Below, piece after piece: positions 47,165 through 56,767 of a stretch of DNA of 64,000 bases. Origin of the DNA: Vagococcus salmoninarum (GTDB lineage Bacteria; Bacillota; Bacilli; Lactobacillales; Vagococcaceae). The position numbers and the translations under genes are program-made. The notes beneath the pieces were generated by a model. That model had not been told where the DNA came from. It did no database searches and saw nothing but the letters and a program-made list of their open reading frames with translations. Location of the stretch: positions 62,001 through 126,000 of the forward strand of contig NZ_NGJU01000004.1 of assembly GCF_003987495.1 (NCBI RefSeq), given 5' to 3'. Every line of letters begins with the position of its first letter. Position 1 is the stretch's first letter.

Positions 47165-47986
47165 ATGACAGGTTTTGCTTCTAAACAAGCAGAAAAACAT
47201 TATTACGAAACAGAAGCCACAGAACAGGAGTTTCTAGCATGGTATGCTGTCCAAGATTTACCGACTTACGATACCCCTTCGGTCACTATTGATAATGTTT
47301 TGCTTTGTTACAACCGTTCAGAAGATGAGTTAAAAATACTCTTAATCCAACGGAATACCCATCCATACCAATATTCATGGGCCCTACCAGGCGGCTTCGT
47401 CAATCGCAATGAAGCCACGGAAGATAGTTGTATCCGTGAAACGAAAGAAGAAACTGGCGTCGGCATTACGACTAATAACATTGAACAGCTCCATACTTTT
47501 AGTACTCCTAATCGAGACCCTCGTGGTTGGGTGATTACCGTAAGTTACTTAGCCTTTATTGGCGAAGAGTCACTTGTTGCTGGGGATGACGCTAAAGCCG
47601 CTAAATGGTTTACCGTTCACCGGGAAGGCAACTTATTAAAGCTGGAAAATGATGAACACGATGCCATCGTTTTAAACTTAGACACTGGTGACTCACTTGG
47701 TAGCGAAACTCTAGCCTTTGACCATGAGCGGATTATTTTAAAAGCCTTTCGTCGGGTATTGAATAAAATGTACCATGAGCCAAAAGTCTTACAAGTTCTT
47801 GGTAAAGAGTTCTCAATTACCGAAGCTCGGAAAGTTTTCGCTAAGTTTTTAGGGACTGACTATAAGACAATTGACCACTCCAACTTTAAAAAAGCTATGC
47901 TTGATTATTTTATTGAAGTTGCGGAACGGCCAACTGGAATCGGTCGCCCATCAAAAATTTACCAATTAAAAGAAATGATCGAGTAA
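47165..47986 (+). CDS. Nudix hydrolase fused to a winged helix (NrtR-like)
   Basis: 273 residues. The Nudix domain at about 40-170 has a complete box (GGFVNRNEATEDSCIRE then TKEETGV), and the C-terminal third is a winged helix (KFLGTDYKTIDHSNFKK, GRPSKIYQL). NrtR proteins repress NAD biosynthesis or nicotinamide salvage genes and bind ADP-ribose; here the Nudix residues are all present so catalysis is possible. No NAD gene is nearby, so the target cannot be inferred. The ATG at 47165 has the ribosome binding site AAAGGA. Confidence 0.87.
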   Translation: MTGFASKQAEKHYYETEATEQEFLAWYAVQDLPTYDTPSVTIDNVLLCYNRSEDELKILLIQRNTHPYQYSWALPGGFVNRNEATEDSCIRETKEETGVGITTNNIEQLHTFSTPNRDPRGWVITVSYLAFIGEESLVAGDDAKAAKWFTVHREGNLLKLENDEHDAIVLNLDTGDSLGSETLAFDHERIILKAFRRVLNKMYHEPKVLQVLGKEFSITEARKVFAKFLGTDYKTIDHSNFKKAMLDYFIEVAERPTGIGRPSKIYQLKEMIE

Positions 47987-48000
47987 TTCCTGATAGCAAA

Positions 48001-48050
48001 AAACCTCATTAACTGCCTTCTCTTTAGGGAAGGCAGTTAACGAGGTTTTT
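48001..48050. terminator. Shared terminator between the NrtR-like gene and rlmN
   Basis: AAACCTC...TTAACTGCCTTC and GAAGGCAGTTAACGAGGTTT form a stem of about 20 bp with a short loop and T-runs, ending at the rlmN stop. Confidence 0.92.
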
Positions 48051-49123
48051 TATTTATCGTCAGCAGCTTTTTTCTTGATTTGTTTACTTCTTAATTGACC
48101 ACAGGCAGCATCAATATCTGTTCCTTGTTCTTTTCGAATGACACAGTTAACCCCTTTGCTTTTTAAAACTTCATAAAAGGCTAAAACGTCTTCTTTTGAA
48201 CTACGACTATACTGATCGTGCTCACTAACAGGGTTATAAGGAATTAAGTTAACATAAGTCAGTTTCTTTTTGTTGCTTAATAACTCCGCTAATTGGCGAG
48301 CATGTTCTGGTCGGTCGTTAACATTCGATAACATAATGTATTCAAAAGTAATTCGACGGTTAGTTTTCTCTAAGTATTCATCAACTGCTAACATCAGCTT
48401 TTCAACTGGGTTGTTACGGTTAATTCGCATAATTGAGGTTCTAACTTCATTATTTGGGGCATGTAATGAAATCGCTAAGTTAACTTGCATGTCAAAGTCA
48501 GCGAATTCTTTAATTTTATGAATCAAACCACTAGTTGAGACAGTCATATGACGAGCGCCAATGCCTAAGCCTTTGCCATCATTAACGATATGTAAGAACT
48601 GCATAACATTGTCGTAGTTATCAAAAGGTTCACCGATTCCCATCACAACGATGTGACTCACTCGTTCACCAAGTTCCCGAGCATCTAAGAAAAACTGAAC
48701 TTGCATAATTTGTGCCACAATTTCACCAGCTGTTAAATCACGCTGTTTTTTTAATAAACCACTGGCGCAGAAAGTACAACCAATGTTACAGCCAACTTGA
48801 GTCGTGACACAGACAGATAGGCCGTATTCTTGGCGCATCATAACCGTTTCGATCATGTTCTTGTCGGATAACTCAAACAAATATTTAATTGTCCCATCTG
48901 CCGATTCTTGAACAACGACTTGATTTAAAGGACTCATATCAAAGGCCTCTGTTAATAAATCAATGGTATTCTTTGCTAAATTAGTCATTTCCTTAAATGT
49001 TTGTACTCTTTTAATATATAACCAATCCCAAACTTGACTGGCACGGAATTTCTGTTCCCCTTGTTCTTCAAACCAGGTTTGTAAATCACCCATTGTTAAA
49101 CCATAAATTGATTGTTTCAGCAC
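48050..49123 (-). CDS. rlmN: 23S rRNA (adenine-2503-C2)-methyltransferase
   Basis: 357 residues. The radical SAM cluster is CNIGCTFC (Cys112, 116, 119) and the C-terminal catalytic Cys is in AACGQLRSK. It methylates A2503 of 23S rRNA and A37 of some tRNAs. It begins with GTG after GAGGAAG. Cfr-like resistance function is unlikely given full similarity to RlmN and its chromosomal setting. Confidence 0.95.
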   Translation of the reverse strand: MLKQSIYGLTMGDLQTWFEEQGEQKFRASQVWDWLYIKRVQTFKEMTNLAKNTIDLLTEAFDMSPLNQVVVQESADGTIKYLFELSDKNMIETVMMRQEYGLSVCVTTQVGCNIGCTFCASGLLKKQRDLTAGEIVAQIMQVQFFLDARELGERVSHIVVMGIGEPFDNYDNVMQFLHIVNDGKGLGIGARHMTVSTSGLIHKIKEFADFDMQVNLAISLHAPNNEVRTSIMRINRNNPVEKLMLAVDEYLEKTNRRITFEYIMLSNVNDRPEHARQLAELLSNKKKLTYVNLIPYNPVSEHDQYSRSSKEDVLAFYEVLKSKGVNCVIRKEQGTDIDAACGQLRSKQIKKKAADDK

Positions 49124-49336
49124 GCTACTTCCTCATTTCTCATATCTGACTTGCTTTAAATACTATAGCTTAAATAAAAAGCCATTGCAATACGTTGTCA
49201 ATTATTTTGCTTGATTCTTATAAAATGATGCTTTTCGAAATACTAAGTTTAATAATACTTAAGTTACTGATAAAAAGTTACTTATTTTTTAGTTATCGTT
49301 TAATAAATTTGCTATAATACTTAAGAGGTGATGTGT

Positions 49337-51457
49337 ATGAATGTGTTAGTAGCGAGTATTTTGATGATTGTTCTTGTTATTATATCAAATATAATTAGTC
49401 ATTATTTAGTATCTATTCCAACTGCTTTAATCGAAATTGTTGTTGGACTAATCATTGCGTTAAGTTTCGATATTCAAATAAATTTAGAAGCCGATTGGTT
49501 TATGTTACTCTTTGTTGCCCCACTTTTATTTAATGATGGGAAAGTTTTCCCTAAAAATGAACTGTGGGAACTTCGAGCGCCGATTTTTGCTTATGCGATT
49601 TGGCTTGTTCTTTTAACAACAGTTGTTGGTGGTTTCTTTATCCACTGGTTAATTCCAAGTATGCCTTTAGCTTTAGCAATGGCTTTAGTAGCAGTCTTAT
49701 CGCCAACTGATCCAATTGCTGTTCACGGGATTGCCGAACAAATCAAACTACCGAAAAAAATTCTTAGCCTCATTAGTGGGGAAAGTTTGATTAATGACGC
49801 CAGTGGCTTAATTGCCTTTAAGTATGCCTTAGCTGCCTTTATGACTGGTCATTTCTCTTTGACTCAAGCAACTGGGAACTTTCTTTACATGGCTTTAGTC
49901 GGTGGTTTAATCGGGATTGTCTTTATTTCTTTCATCCACTTTTTACGACTATTTTTAGTCCAACAAGGTATCCAAGATGTAGTCTTACATACGGCTATTC
50001 AAATCATTACGCCTTTTGTCATCTATATTGTGGCTGATGAATTAGCACATGCTTCTGGGGTAATCGCTGTCGTAGCAGCCGGCGTGCTCTCAATAAATCA
50101 AGCGCCGATTTTCCGGAGTCAACATTCGGAAGTCCGCTTAGTGACTAATAAAATGTGGGATATTCTTGTTTATTTATTAAATGGGTTAGTCTTTATTTTA
50201 CTAGGAATTGAGTTACCGATTGCTATGAGGGAAACAATTGAAGATCCAAGCATTCACAACGGCACGCTTTTATTTTACATTGTTACGATTTGGGTCTTTT
50301 TACTTTGTATTCGGGTCGGTTGGTCTTACATGTATATGTGGTTAACTTACTTGCGCAAAGACAACGGCAAAAACGACTATCCTTCTTTCAACACAGCTTT
50401 AATGACCGGAATTACCGGGGTTCGTGGGGCTGTCACGATGGCTTCGATCATGTCGATGCCCTTACTCTTACCTAACGGTGGGGTCTTCGTTGAACGGCCT
50501 TTAATTGTCACCTTAGCCTGTGGTGTCGTTTTAACTAGTCTCTTAGTCGCAACGATTACTTTGCCTTTTCTAACGAAACAACGGAAACGTTTTTCTTTAG
50601 TCGGTGATGATTCCGTAGTTAACGCTGATTTCGCTAATAAACAATTAGTCGGTGCGCTTGATTCCCAATTAACAGAATTAGAAGCCCGTCAAATTATGGT
50701 TAAACATGCGATTTTAACGTTGAAACAAGAAACACTTAATAAAGAAGACCATTTAATTCTTTCTGATTTAATTCAAGAATTTGAATCCCGTTTACGTCAC
50801 TTATACCGTGAACTAAACGATGATGAAACTAATCGCTTGTACTCACAATTGGAAAGTAAGATTCAAAAAATTGCCATTGCTGGTGAACTTAAAGGAGTCG
50901 AGCGAGTTGTGGCTAGTGGTGAAGTTTCAGAACGTTTCGCACGTAACTACATTAAAATGGTTGCGACGAAAAAAGAAGCCTTCGAACCTGGCTTTATCAA
51001 TTCCGTTAAACGGATGCTCTTTGTTTTACGCCGTCAAGGCAATCTAGTTTTTTGGCGTTTTAAATCGAAACAACAGCAAGAGCAAATGTTGTTAGGTGAA
51101 ACATCGATTATTAAACTTGAAACTCAAAGTACTAAAGGAGCCATTGAAGCCTTAAAAGCTTATAAAAAAGAGTTGCTCCAAGATAGCTCTTGTCCGGACT
51201 TACACAAACATATTTTAAGTCAAAAATTATATGAATATCTCCATAAATTACAACGTATTAAACACTTTAGCAAACAAACGAAACGAGATTATCAAAAATT
51301 AATTCAAGAATATTATATGAAAGCCTTAGATGCTGAGCGTGAAACCGTCCAAGACTTATTCCAAAACGGCCAAATCACATTAACAATGGCAAATCATTTA
51401 AGACAGTCTTTGAATTATTATGAAAGTTCTTTGCTGCAAAGTGAAAGTACTCACTAA
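49337..51457 (+). CDS. CPA1-family Na+/H+ antiporter
   Basis: 706 residues. Twelve or so membrane helices fill about 1-420, with the ion-site motif SPTDPIAV and SLINDASGLIAF typical of NhaP/NHE proteins, and a long soluble C-terminal tail (about 430-706) that is helical and charged. It exchanges Na+ or K+ for H+ to hold cytoplasmic pH. Start at 49337 follows GAGGTG; TATAAT at 49313-49318 is the probable -10. Confidence 0.9.
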   Translation: MNVLVASILMIVLVIISNIISHYLVSIPTALIEIVVGLIIALSFDIQINLEADWFMLLFVAPLLFNDGKVFPKNELWELRAPIFAYAIWLVLLTTVVGGFFIHWLIPSMPLALAMALVAVLSPTDPIAVHGIAEQIKLPKKILSLISGESLINDASGLIAFKYALAAFMTGHFSLTQATGNFLYMALVGGLIGIVFISFIHFLRLFLVQQGIQDVVLHTAIQIITPFVIYIVADELAHASGVIAVVAAGVLSINQAPIFRSQHSEVRLVTNKMWDILVYLLNGLVFILLGIELPIAMRETIEDPSIHNGTLLFYIVTIWVFLLCIRVGWSYMYMWLTYLRKDNGKNDYPSFNTALMTGITGVRGAVTMASIMSMPLLLPNGGVFVERPLIVTLACGVVLTSLLVATITLPFLTKQRKRFSLVGDDSVVNADFANKQLVGALDSQLTELEARQIMVKHAILTLKQETLNKEDHLILSDLIQEFESRLRHLYRELNDDETNRLYSQLESKIQKIAIAGELKGVERVVASGEVSERFARNYIKMVATKKEAFEPGFINSVKRMLFVLRRQGNLVFWRFKSKQQQEQMLLGETSIIKLETQSTKGAIEALKAYKKELLQDSSCPDLHKHILSQKLYEYLHKLQRIKHFSKQTKRDYQKLIQEYYMKALDAERETVQDLFQNGQITLTMANHLRQSLNYYESSLLQSESTH

Positions 51458-51502
51458 AAAAGTTCTAGCTGCCCCTTTATGGGCTGCTAGAACTTTTTTT
51501 TA
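51455..51502. terminator. Shared terminator between the antiporter and YcaQ-like genes
   Basis: AAGTTCTAGC(t)GCCC and GGGCTGCTAGAACTT pair around a short loop, with T runs on both strands. Confidence 0.88.
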
Positions 51503-52630
51503 TGTAAATCCAGTAAAAATCTGCTCCTGATAAATCAATTCCGTTAAGTTTAAAAAGTCTTTTAACTCTGTTAAGACACCTAAAATTTCTGCTGTATATC
51601 TTTCTCGATTCTCTGGCTTAAAAAAGACAAAACCTTTGATAATCAATTGACTTAACTGGCGCTCATTTTTTAAATCCACCGTCCCAATCAGCTCCCCAGC
51701 GATTAAGATTGGCATCGCAAAATAACCATAGCGCCGATTTTCAGCTTTAATATAACTTTCCAATTTAAAATCAATCCCAAACAACTTAGCCGTCCGTTCA
51801 CGATCTCTAATTAAGTTATCAAAAGGTGACAGTAATTTTGGTGGCAAAGTCGGAAATTCAGCTAAATTAGTCACTAGTTCTTGATCACTGACTAATAAAT
51901 AATGCTCCCCATAATTTTCGACACTGATTTTTTGAATGTCACCTGCTGTTAACATCTCAGCAAGTATTACCTTAGTTAACCCTTTTTTTAGATTAAAGTA
52001 ATGGCTAGCTTCCCCTTCAGTAATAATACCTAAATTATTAAAAGTCATTAAAATCAATTGTTGATACATCTGATATTCTAAGACTTGCGGACTTAACTCA
52101 GACCGGATTCCCTTTCCAAGATGCAGACGTTTATTAAACTTTTCATCCCGTTGACCTTCAATTAAGCCAGCTCGCCACAGCTTGTCGATTAAACGGTCTT
52201 TTGGTGACTGCTGCCACGTTTCTTGCTGTTTATTTTTAATAAATGCTCTTTTTAAGATTGGTTGAACTTCCGCTAGTTCTGCTAGTAGGGTCTGACTTTC
52301 AGCCACCGTCGAACTTGCCATTAAAGCTTCGTAAGCTTTGCCTTGGAATAAAGGGACAAGTTCAGTATCTTTCAAATGTAAGGTTAAAGCAAAACTATAT
52401 AATTCGACAGCTTGATCTTGATGATACAGTTCTAACAAGTCCCCTAATTGATAGTTTTTTAGCCGTGCCCAACAAACCAGCTCTTGGCTCCGGGCAACAA
52501 CGCTCATTGAATCTAGTTGGATGAATCCCAGGTTGGTGAGTACTGATTGGACGTTTGCCCTATTCTCACGGCAAAAACTTGAAAATTGTTTATGTAGTTG
52601 AACTTGTCTAATTGTATCAATATTAATCAT
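51500..52630 (-). CDS. Winged-helix YcaQ-like DNA-repair protein (DUF1006)
   Basis: 376 residues of the YcaQ/HTH_42 family. Winged-helix-like modules (IQLDSMSVVARSQELV, with the Q-D family motif) are followed by PPKLLSPFDNLIRDRERT and YAMPILI-type GYFAMPILIAGELIGTVDLK segments. YcaQ and AlkX-type glycosylases unhook interstrand crosslinks. This branch is not experimentally characterised. Confidence 0.86.
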   Translation of the reverse strand: MINIDTIRQVQLHKQFSSFCRENRANVQSVLTNLGFIQLDSMSVVARSQELVCWARLKNYQLGDLLELYHQDQAVELYSFALTLHLKDTELVPLFQGKAYEALMASSTVAESQTLLAELAEVQPILKRAFIKNKQQETWQQSPKDRLIDKLWRAGLIEGQRDEKFNKRLHLGKGIRSELSPQVLEYQMYQQLILMTFNNLGIITEGEASHYFNLKKGLTKVILAEMLTAGDIQKISVENYGEHYLLVSDQELVTNLAEFPTLPPKLLSPFDNLIRDRERTAKLFGIDFKLESYIKAENRRYGYFAMPILIAGELIGTVDLKNERQLSQLIIKGFVFFKPENRERYTAEILGVLTELKDFLNLTELIYQEQIFTGFT

Positions 52631-52763
52631 CTGTCAAAACTCCTTCTTTAATTCTAACAAGGTCTCTTTACTCTCTATTAATAAAAATGACTATGTTAGA
52701 TAAATCAGTGACAGTGCTTTGTCGTTATTTAGATAGTCAGTACGCCTTTTCTGATGTTTAATA

Positions 52764-53969
52764 TCAAAGGTAAACTAAATAATAAGACTCCCCCCCCAAC
52801 ACTGTACACAAATACTTAACCTCAATCATGTCCCAACTAATAAAATTAGCAGCTATGATTGCTCCTAAGGGATAGCCAGCAGCACTCAATGAACCCATTA
52901 ATGTGAAAACACTACCTTGTTGTTCCTTTGGTATAACTAGTTGAAAAATAGTTCGACTATAAATCAATGCTGGCGCTGAGACAAGCCCCATCAGGAAGAA
53001 GATAAGACCGAACATTGATATATGGTTAATTAACCCAATACAACAATATAAAATTGAGTTAAGACAAATTGATAAAAAAACTAGCGTCATCATATTATTT
53101 TTAAAAGGTAGCAGGCCAATTAAAAAGGAACTGCAAACAATTCCGCCTGACAATAAAACTGACATAATTGAATAGGAAATAAGACCACTCAAATAAGTTT
53201 CAGATATAATTGGACTTAAAACAGGTAAAGTCCCCCATAATAATAAATTCCACAGAAAGAAAATGATGATTAACGCCCTCATTTGTTTATTTTTTAAAGT
53301 AAATGACAAACCTTTTTTGATTTCCAAAACCCATCTTTTAAAAGAAAATATAGCTTGCTTATTTTTTTTATTTTCTTGGTACTTAATCTTTATTTGTAAG
53401 TACAAATGTGCAGAAAGGATCAAAAAAAATGCATTGACTAAGTAAGCCACTTTTTCACTAAACAGATTAATAAGCCCTAAGGCAAGGACTGGTCCAATTA
53501 CTAATGAGAAATCAATTTGAATATTCATCAAACTATTTACCGTTACTAAATACTCTTTGGGAGTTAATTCAGTAATAATAATATTTTCACCTGATTTTGA
53601 CAAAGGTAATACCGCGCTAGATATCCCTAAAATCGTGAAGAATATGACGTAGGAATTAACAGTAGTTAAATTCGCAAAAAACAAATACACAAAAAGGATT
53701 GCTCTAAGTAAATTAGTTAAGTATATAACTTTAACAACAGAATACCGATCTAATACAAAGGCAATTAGCGGCGCAACAATAATTGAAGGTAATTCTAATG
53801 TAATCAGTGAAATAGCAATCAAAAACGGACTTTTTGTTTGATTATATATAAACCAAATGAGGGTTAAACTCATAGCTGATTGACCGATACTTGTTAAACT
53901 CGCACCTAATAAAAATTTAGACATGTCATTTATCTTAAAAACTTTTAACATGGGATTATTTTTTTTCAT
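52764..53969 (-). CDS. MFS transporter with the last helix out of frame behind a G8 tract
   Basis: 401 residues as read. Eleven membrane segments, NQTKSPFLIAISLITLE and IAFVLDRYSVVKV match macrolide-efflux (Mef-like) major facilitator proteins. The reading frame ends SYYLVYL after a run of eight G (52790-52797). If the tract had nine or six G, the frame would continue as GVLLLFSLPLILNIRKG, a classical final helix plus positive tail, ending at 52729. So the transporter may be phase-variable or damaged. The gene is more AT-rich in codon use than its neighbours, which suggests transfer. Confidence 0.8.
   Translation of the reverse strand: MKKNNPMLKVFKINDMSKFLLGASLTSIGQSAMSLTLIWFIYNQTKSPFLIAISLITLELPSIIVAPLIAFVLDRYSVVKVIYLTNLLRAILFVYLFFANLTTVNSYVIFFTILGISSAVLPLSKSGENIIITELTPKEYLVTVNSLMNIQIDFSLVIGPVLALGLINLFSEKVAYLVNAFFLILSAHLYLQIKIKYQENKKNKQAIFSFKRWVLEIKKGLSFTLKNKQMRALIIIFFLWNLLLWGTLPVLSPIISETYLSGLISYSIMSVLLSGGIVCSSFLIGLLPFKNNMMTLVFLSICLNSILYCCIGLINHISMFGLIFFLMGLVSAPALIYSRTIFQLVIPKEQQGSVFTLMGSLSAAGYPLGAIIAANFISWDMIEVKYLCTVLGGESYYLVYL
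52790..52797 (-). repeat. G8 homopolymer (minus strand) in the MFS gene
   Basis: Eight consecutive G on the coding strand. Eight gives a non-helical tail; six or nine restore a hydrophobic last helix. Confidence 0.85.
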
Positions 53970-54173
53970 ATGTGTTACCTTCTCTTTATAAATAGCTTCC
54001 CTTCCTTGGCAGTTGATTGAATCGAAATTTAATTGCTTTAAACATCTTTCTTACACTTCTCAGACCATATTATTTCCCATACTTCATTTCGGAAATTTTC
54101 TAAGATAAACTAATTTCTTCTTTTCGATAGTTACTTTTTTCAAGTAAAGCATATTTTATAAAAGAAGACAACA

Positions 54174-54210
54174 AAAAAGGGGCCGCGACATTCGTCACGA
54201 CCTCCCTTTC
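54174..54210 (-). terminator. ftsK terminator
   Basis: GGGAGGTCGTGAC and GTCGCGGCCCC pair with mismatches, followed on the minus strand by TTTTTTG. Confidence 0.8.
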
Positions 54211-54213
54211 ACT

Positions 54214-56652
54214 TTAAATATCCAAACTTTCTTGTCCGACAGGCTCTTCCACTTCAGGAACGAAACTAATTAAGACTTTACGGGGTTTGCTGCCTTCTGA
54301 AGGGCCAACAACACCTTGTTCTTCCATCTGGTCAACGATCCGGGCGGCACGGTTGTAACCGACTCTAAAGCGCCTTTGAATCATCGAGATACTAGCAGTT
54401 TCCATTTCGATGACCATCGCAACAGCATCATCATATAATTCATCTAAAGGTTCCCCACTAGCTGAGTTGTTAATCGGTTCTTCTGAGGGCATCATGCTTT
54501 CTTGATAATCAGCCCCTTGTTGCTCTGTGACAAAGGACACCAAATCTTCAACTTCTGAGTCAGAGATAAAGGCACCTTGCACACGGATTGGTTTATTCTC
54601 ACCCATCGGTAGGAAGAGCATATCTCCCCGACCAAGGAGTTTTTCTGCTCCGTTGCTATCAATAATCGTCCGAGAATCCGTTCCACTGGAAACAGCAAAG
54701 GCGATTCTAGAAGGGACATTAGCTTTAATAATTCCCGTAATAACATCCACACTTGGTCGTTGGGTCGCTAAAATCATATGAATCCCAGCAGCTCGAGCCA
54801 TTTGGGCTAAACGCGTAATCGCATCTTCCACTTCGTTACTAGCTACCATCATTAAGTCGGCTAACTCATCAACAATCACGACGATAAAAGGTAGGACGGG
54901 GCGATTTTCGCCATCTTGCATATTGTGTTCAATCACCATCTCGTTATAACCAGTAATATTTCTAACGCCACTACCTGCAAAAAGTTCATAACGACGTTCC
55001 ATTTCACTAACAACTTTGTGTAATGCTTGAGCGGCTTTCCGAGGATTAGTCACGACTGGTGTTAATAAATGAGGAATGCCATTGTAAACATTCAGCTCCA
55101 CCATTTTCGGGTCAATCATCATTAATTTAACTTCGTGAGGTTTCGCACGCATTAAAATACTTGTGATAATCCCATTAATACAAACTGATTTCCCACTACC
55201 TGTTGACCCGGCAATTAATAAATGGGGCATCTTCGCTAAATCAGCAGAAATCACATTTCCTGAAATATCTCGGCCTAAAGGAACTTCTAATAAATTAGAT
55301 TCGTTTTTCGGCTGTGCTTCAATAATATCCCGGAATGAAACCATACTGACTGCATTGTTCGGGACTTCGATCCCAATCAAAGACTTACCAGGAATTGGGG
55401 CTTCCATCCGAATGTCTTTGGCAGCTAAAGCTAAGGCTAAATCATCAGTTAAGCCGACAATTTTACTAACTTTAACGCCGACAGCTGGCTGAATTTCATA
55501 CTTAGTAACTGAGGGCCCTAAGCTAGCTCGCACGACTTTAGCATCGACACCGAAACTTTTAAACGTTGTTTCTAAGACGCCGACATTTTTTTCAATTGAT
55601 TTGTATTCATCACTTTGATCAGTTAAAGGAATTTCATTTAATAAGTGAGACTCTGGTAAATGATAGTCCCGGTTTTCTGTTTCTTCCGGAATTTCAAATT
55701 CCAACTCTTCCCCTTCAGCCTGATCTTCAGCTAAGTCTGTTGGAGCAGGAGTCTGTCGTTTAATTGGTTCCTCAGACTCAAATTTATACTGATTTTGATA
55801 ACTATCAATTTCCAATGACAACTGTTCTGTTTCAGCTTTCTTAAGGCTAGCTTGTGCTAAGTCTTCAACTGATTCCCGGGCTAATTCTTCCCCAGGTGAT
55901 AAGTTTCGGACTTGGTTCTTAGCTGCTTCCGCGGCTTGAAGTTCTTCTTGTTCAGCCTTTAAAACAGCTTTTTCCGCGGCCTTGGCGGCTTTTTCAGCCT
56001 CTTTTTCGGCTTTCAATTCTTGCTTAGCAATTCTTTTAACTTTATTTTCAGCTAGTTTGCTACTAACATTTTTACTGTAAGAACTGATTCGATCAGTCAT
56101 TTCTAAAATATTCATATTAATTAGTAGTAAACTCCCACTTAAAATTAATAAACCAGAAATCAAATAAGTGCCTAACTGGGAGACTAAGAAGTAAGTCGTA
56201 CTGTATAAGAGACCTCCAACCATACCACCACCAACATTTTGATTGACAGTATTGCCACGAATATCCGTAAAGAGTTTTTGCCAAGTTAACTTAATAATAT
56301 TCGTTTCCTCAGTCATGATTGATTGAAACAACACGCTGTGAATTAAAATTAAGACGCCAGCATATAAAATAATTGCGCCGATAATGCGTTTTTTTTCTTT
56401 AATTTCTAGATCTTTACCTGCAAAGACTAGGGCCACACCGTAAATAATTAAAAGTAGGCCTAATAAGGGATAAGTGCTACCACCAATGATTCTTAAAACA
56501 TTTGCTACTAAGACACCTAAAAATCCTAATTTTAAAGCTCCAAAAACACCTAATAAGACAAATACTAGGCCAATTATAATGTACATTGTCCGTTCTTGTT
56601 GCTGTTGTTGTTTTTTAGTTACTTTTTTTCTACTTGTTTTTTTCTTTGCCAT
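54214..56652 (-). CDS. ftsK: DNA translocase FtsK/SpoIIIE
   Basis: 812 residues. Four N-terminal membrane segments (25-170), a charged linker rich in Ala-Glu-Lys, then the motor with Walker [15 protein letters not shown] and Walker [16 protein letters not shown]. The C-terminal gamma winged helix ([20 protein letters not shown]) reads KOPS/SRS-like sites. It pumps chromosomal DNA through the division septum. The start at 56652 follows AGGAGG by 6 nt. Confidence 0.95.
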   Translation of the reverse strand: MAKKKTSRKKVTKKQQQQQERTMYIIIGLVFVLLGVFGALKLGFLGVLVANVLRIIGGSTYPLLGLLLIIYGVALVFAGKDLEIKEKKRIIGAIILYAGVLILIHSVLFQSIMTEETNIIKLTWQKLFTDIRGNTVNQNVGGGMVGGLLYSTTYFLVSQLGTYLISGLLILSGSLLLINMNILEMTDRISSYSKNVSSKLAENKVKRIAKQELKAEKEAEKAAKAAEKAVLKAEQEELQAAEAAKNQVRNLSPGEELARESVEDLAQASLKKAETEQLSLEIDSYQNQYKFESEEPIKRQTPAPTDLAEDQAEGEELEFEIPEETENRDYHLPESHLLNEIPLTDQSDEYKSIEKNVGVLETTFKSFGVDAKVVRASLGPSVTKYEIQPAVGVKVSKIVGLTDDLALALAAKDIRMEAPIPGKSLIGIEVPNNAVSMVSFRDIIEAQPKNESNLLEVPLGRDISGNVISADLAKMPHLLIAGSTGSGKSVCINGIITSILMRAKPHEVKLMMIDPKMVELNVYNGIPHLLTPVVTNPRKAAQALHKVVSEMERRYELFAGSGVRNITGYNEMVIEHNMQDGENRPVLPFIVVIVDELADLMMVASNEVEDAITRLAQMARAAGIHMILATQRPSVDVITGIIKANVPSRIAFAVSSGTDSRTIIDSNGAEKLLGRGDMLFLPMGENKPIRVQGAFISDSEVEDLVSFVTEQQGADYQESMMPSEEPINNSASGEPLDELYDDAVAMVIEMETASISMIQRRFRVGYNRAARIVDQMEEQGVVGPSEGSKPRKVLISFVPEVEEPVGQESLDI

Positions 56653-56767
56653 CAATTTCCTCCTGACTACTAACGACATTCAAAGACTTGTTAGTAGAGT
56701 TCCTTCCCATTATACACCAAAAGAGAGAATAAAATAACTGCTTTATTCTCCCTTTATTTAACTGTCT

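Noticed and set aside
48050-49123. Cfr-type antibiotic-resistance methyltransferase
   Set aside because: Sequence and context fit RlmN; I see no sign of mobile elements and no Cfr-like features.
52243-52524. Plus-strand frame of 93 codons opposite the YcaQ-like gene
   Set aside because: Antisense shadow, no ribosome binding site or family.
55163-55492. Plus-strand frame of 109 codons inside ftsK
   Set aside because: Antisense to the conserved ATPase domain, no start signals; a mirror of ftsK codon usage.
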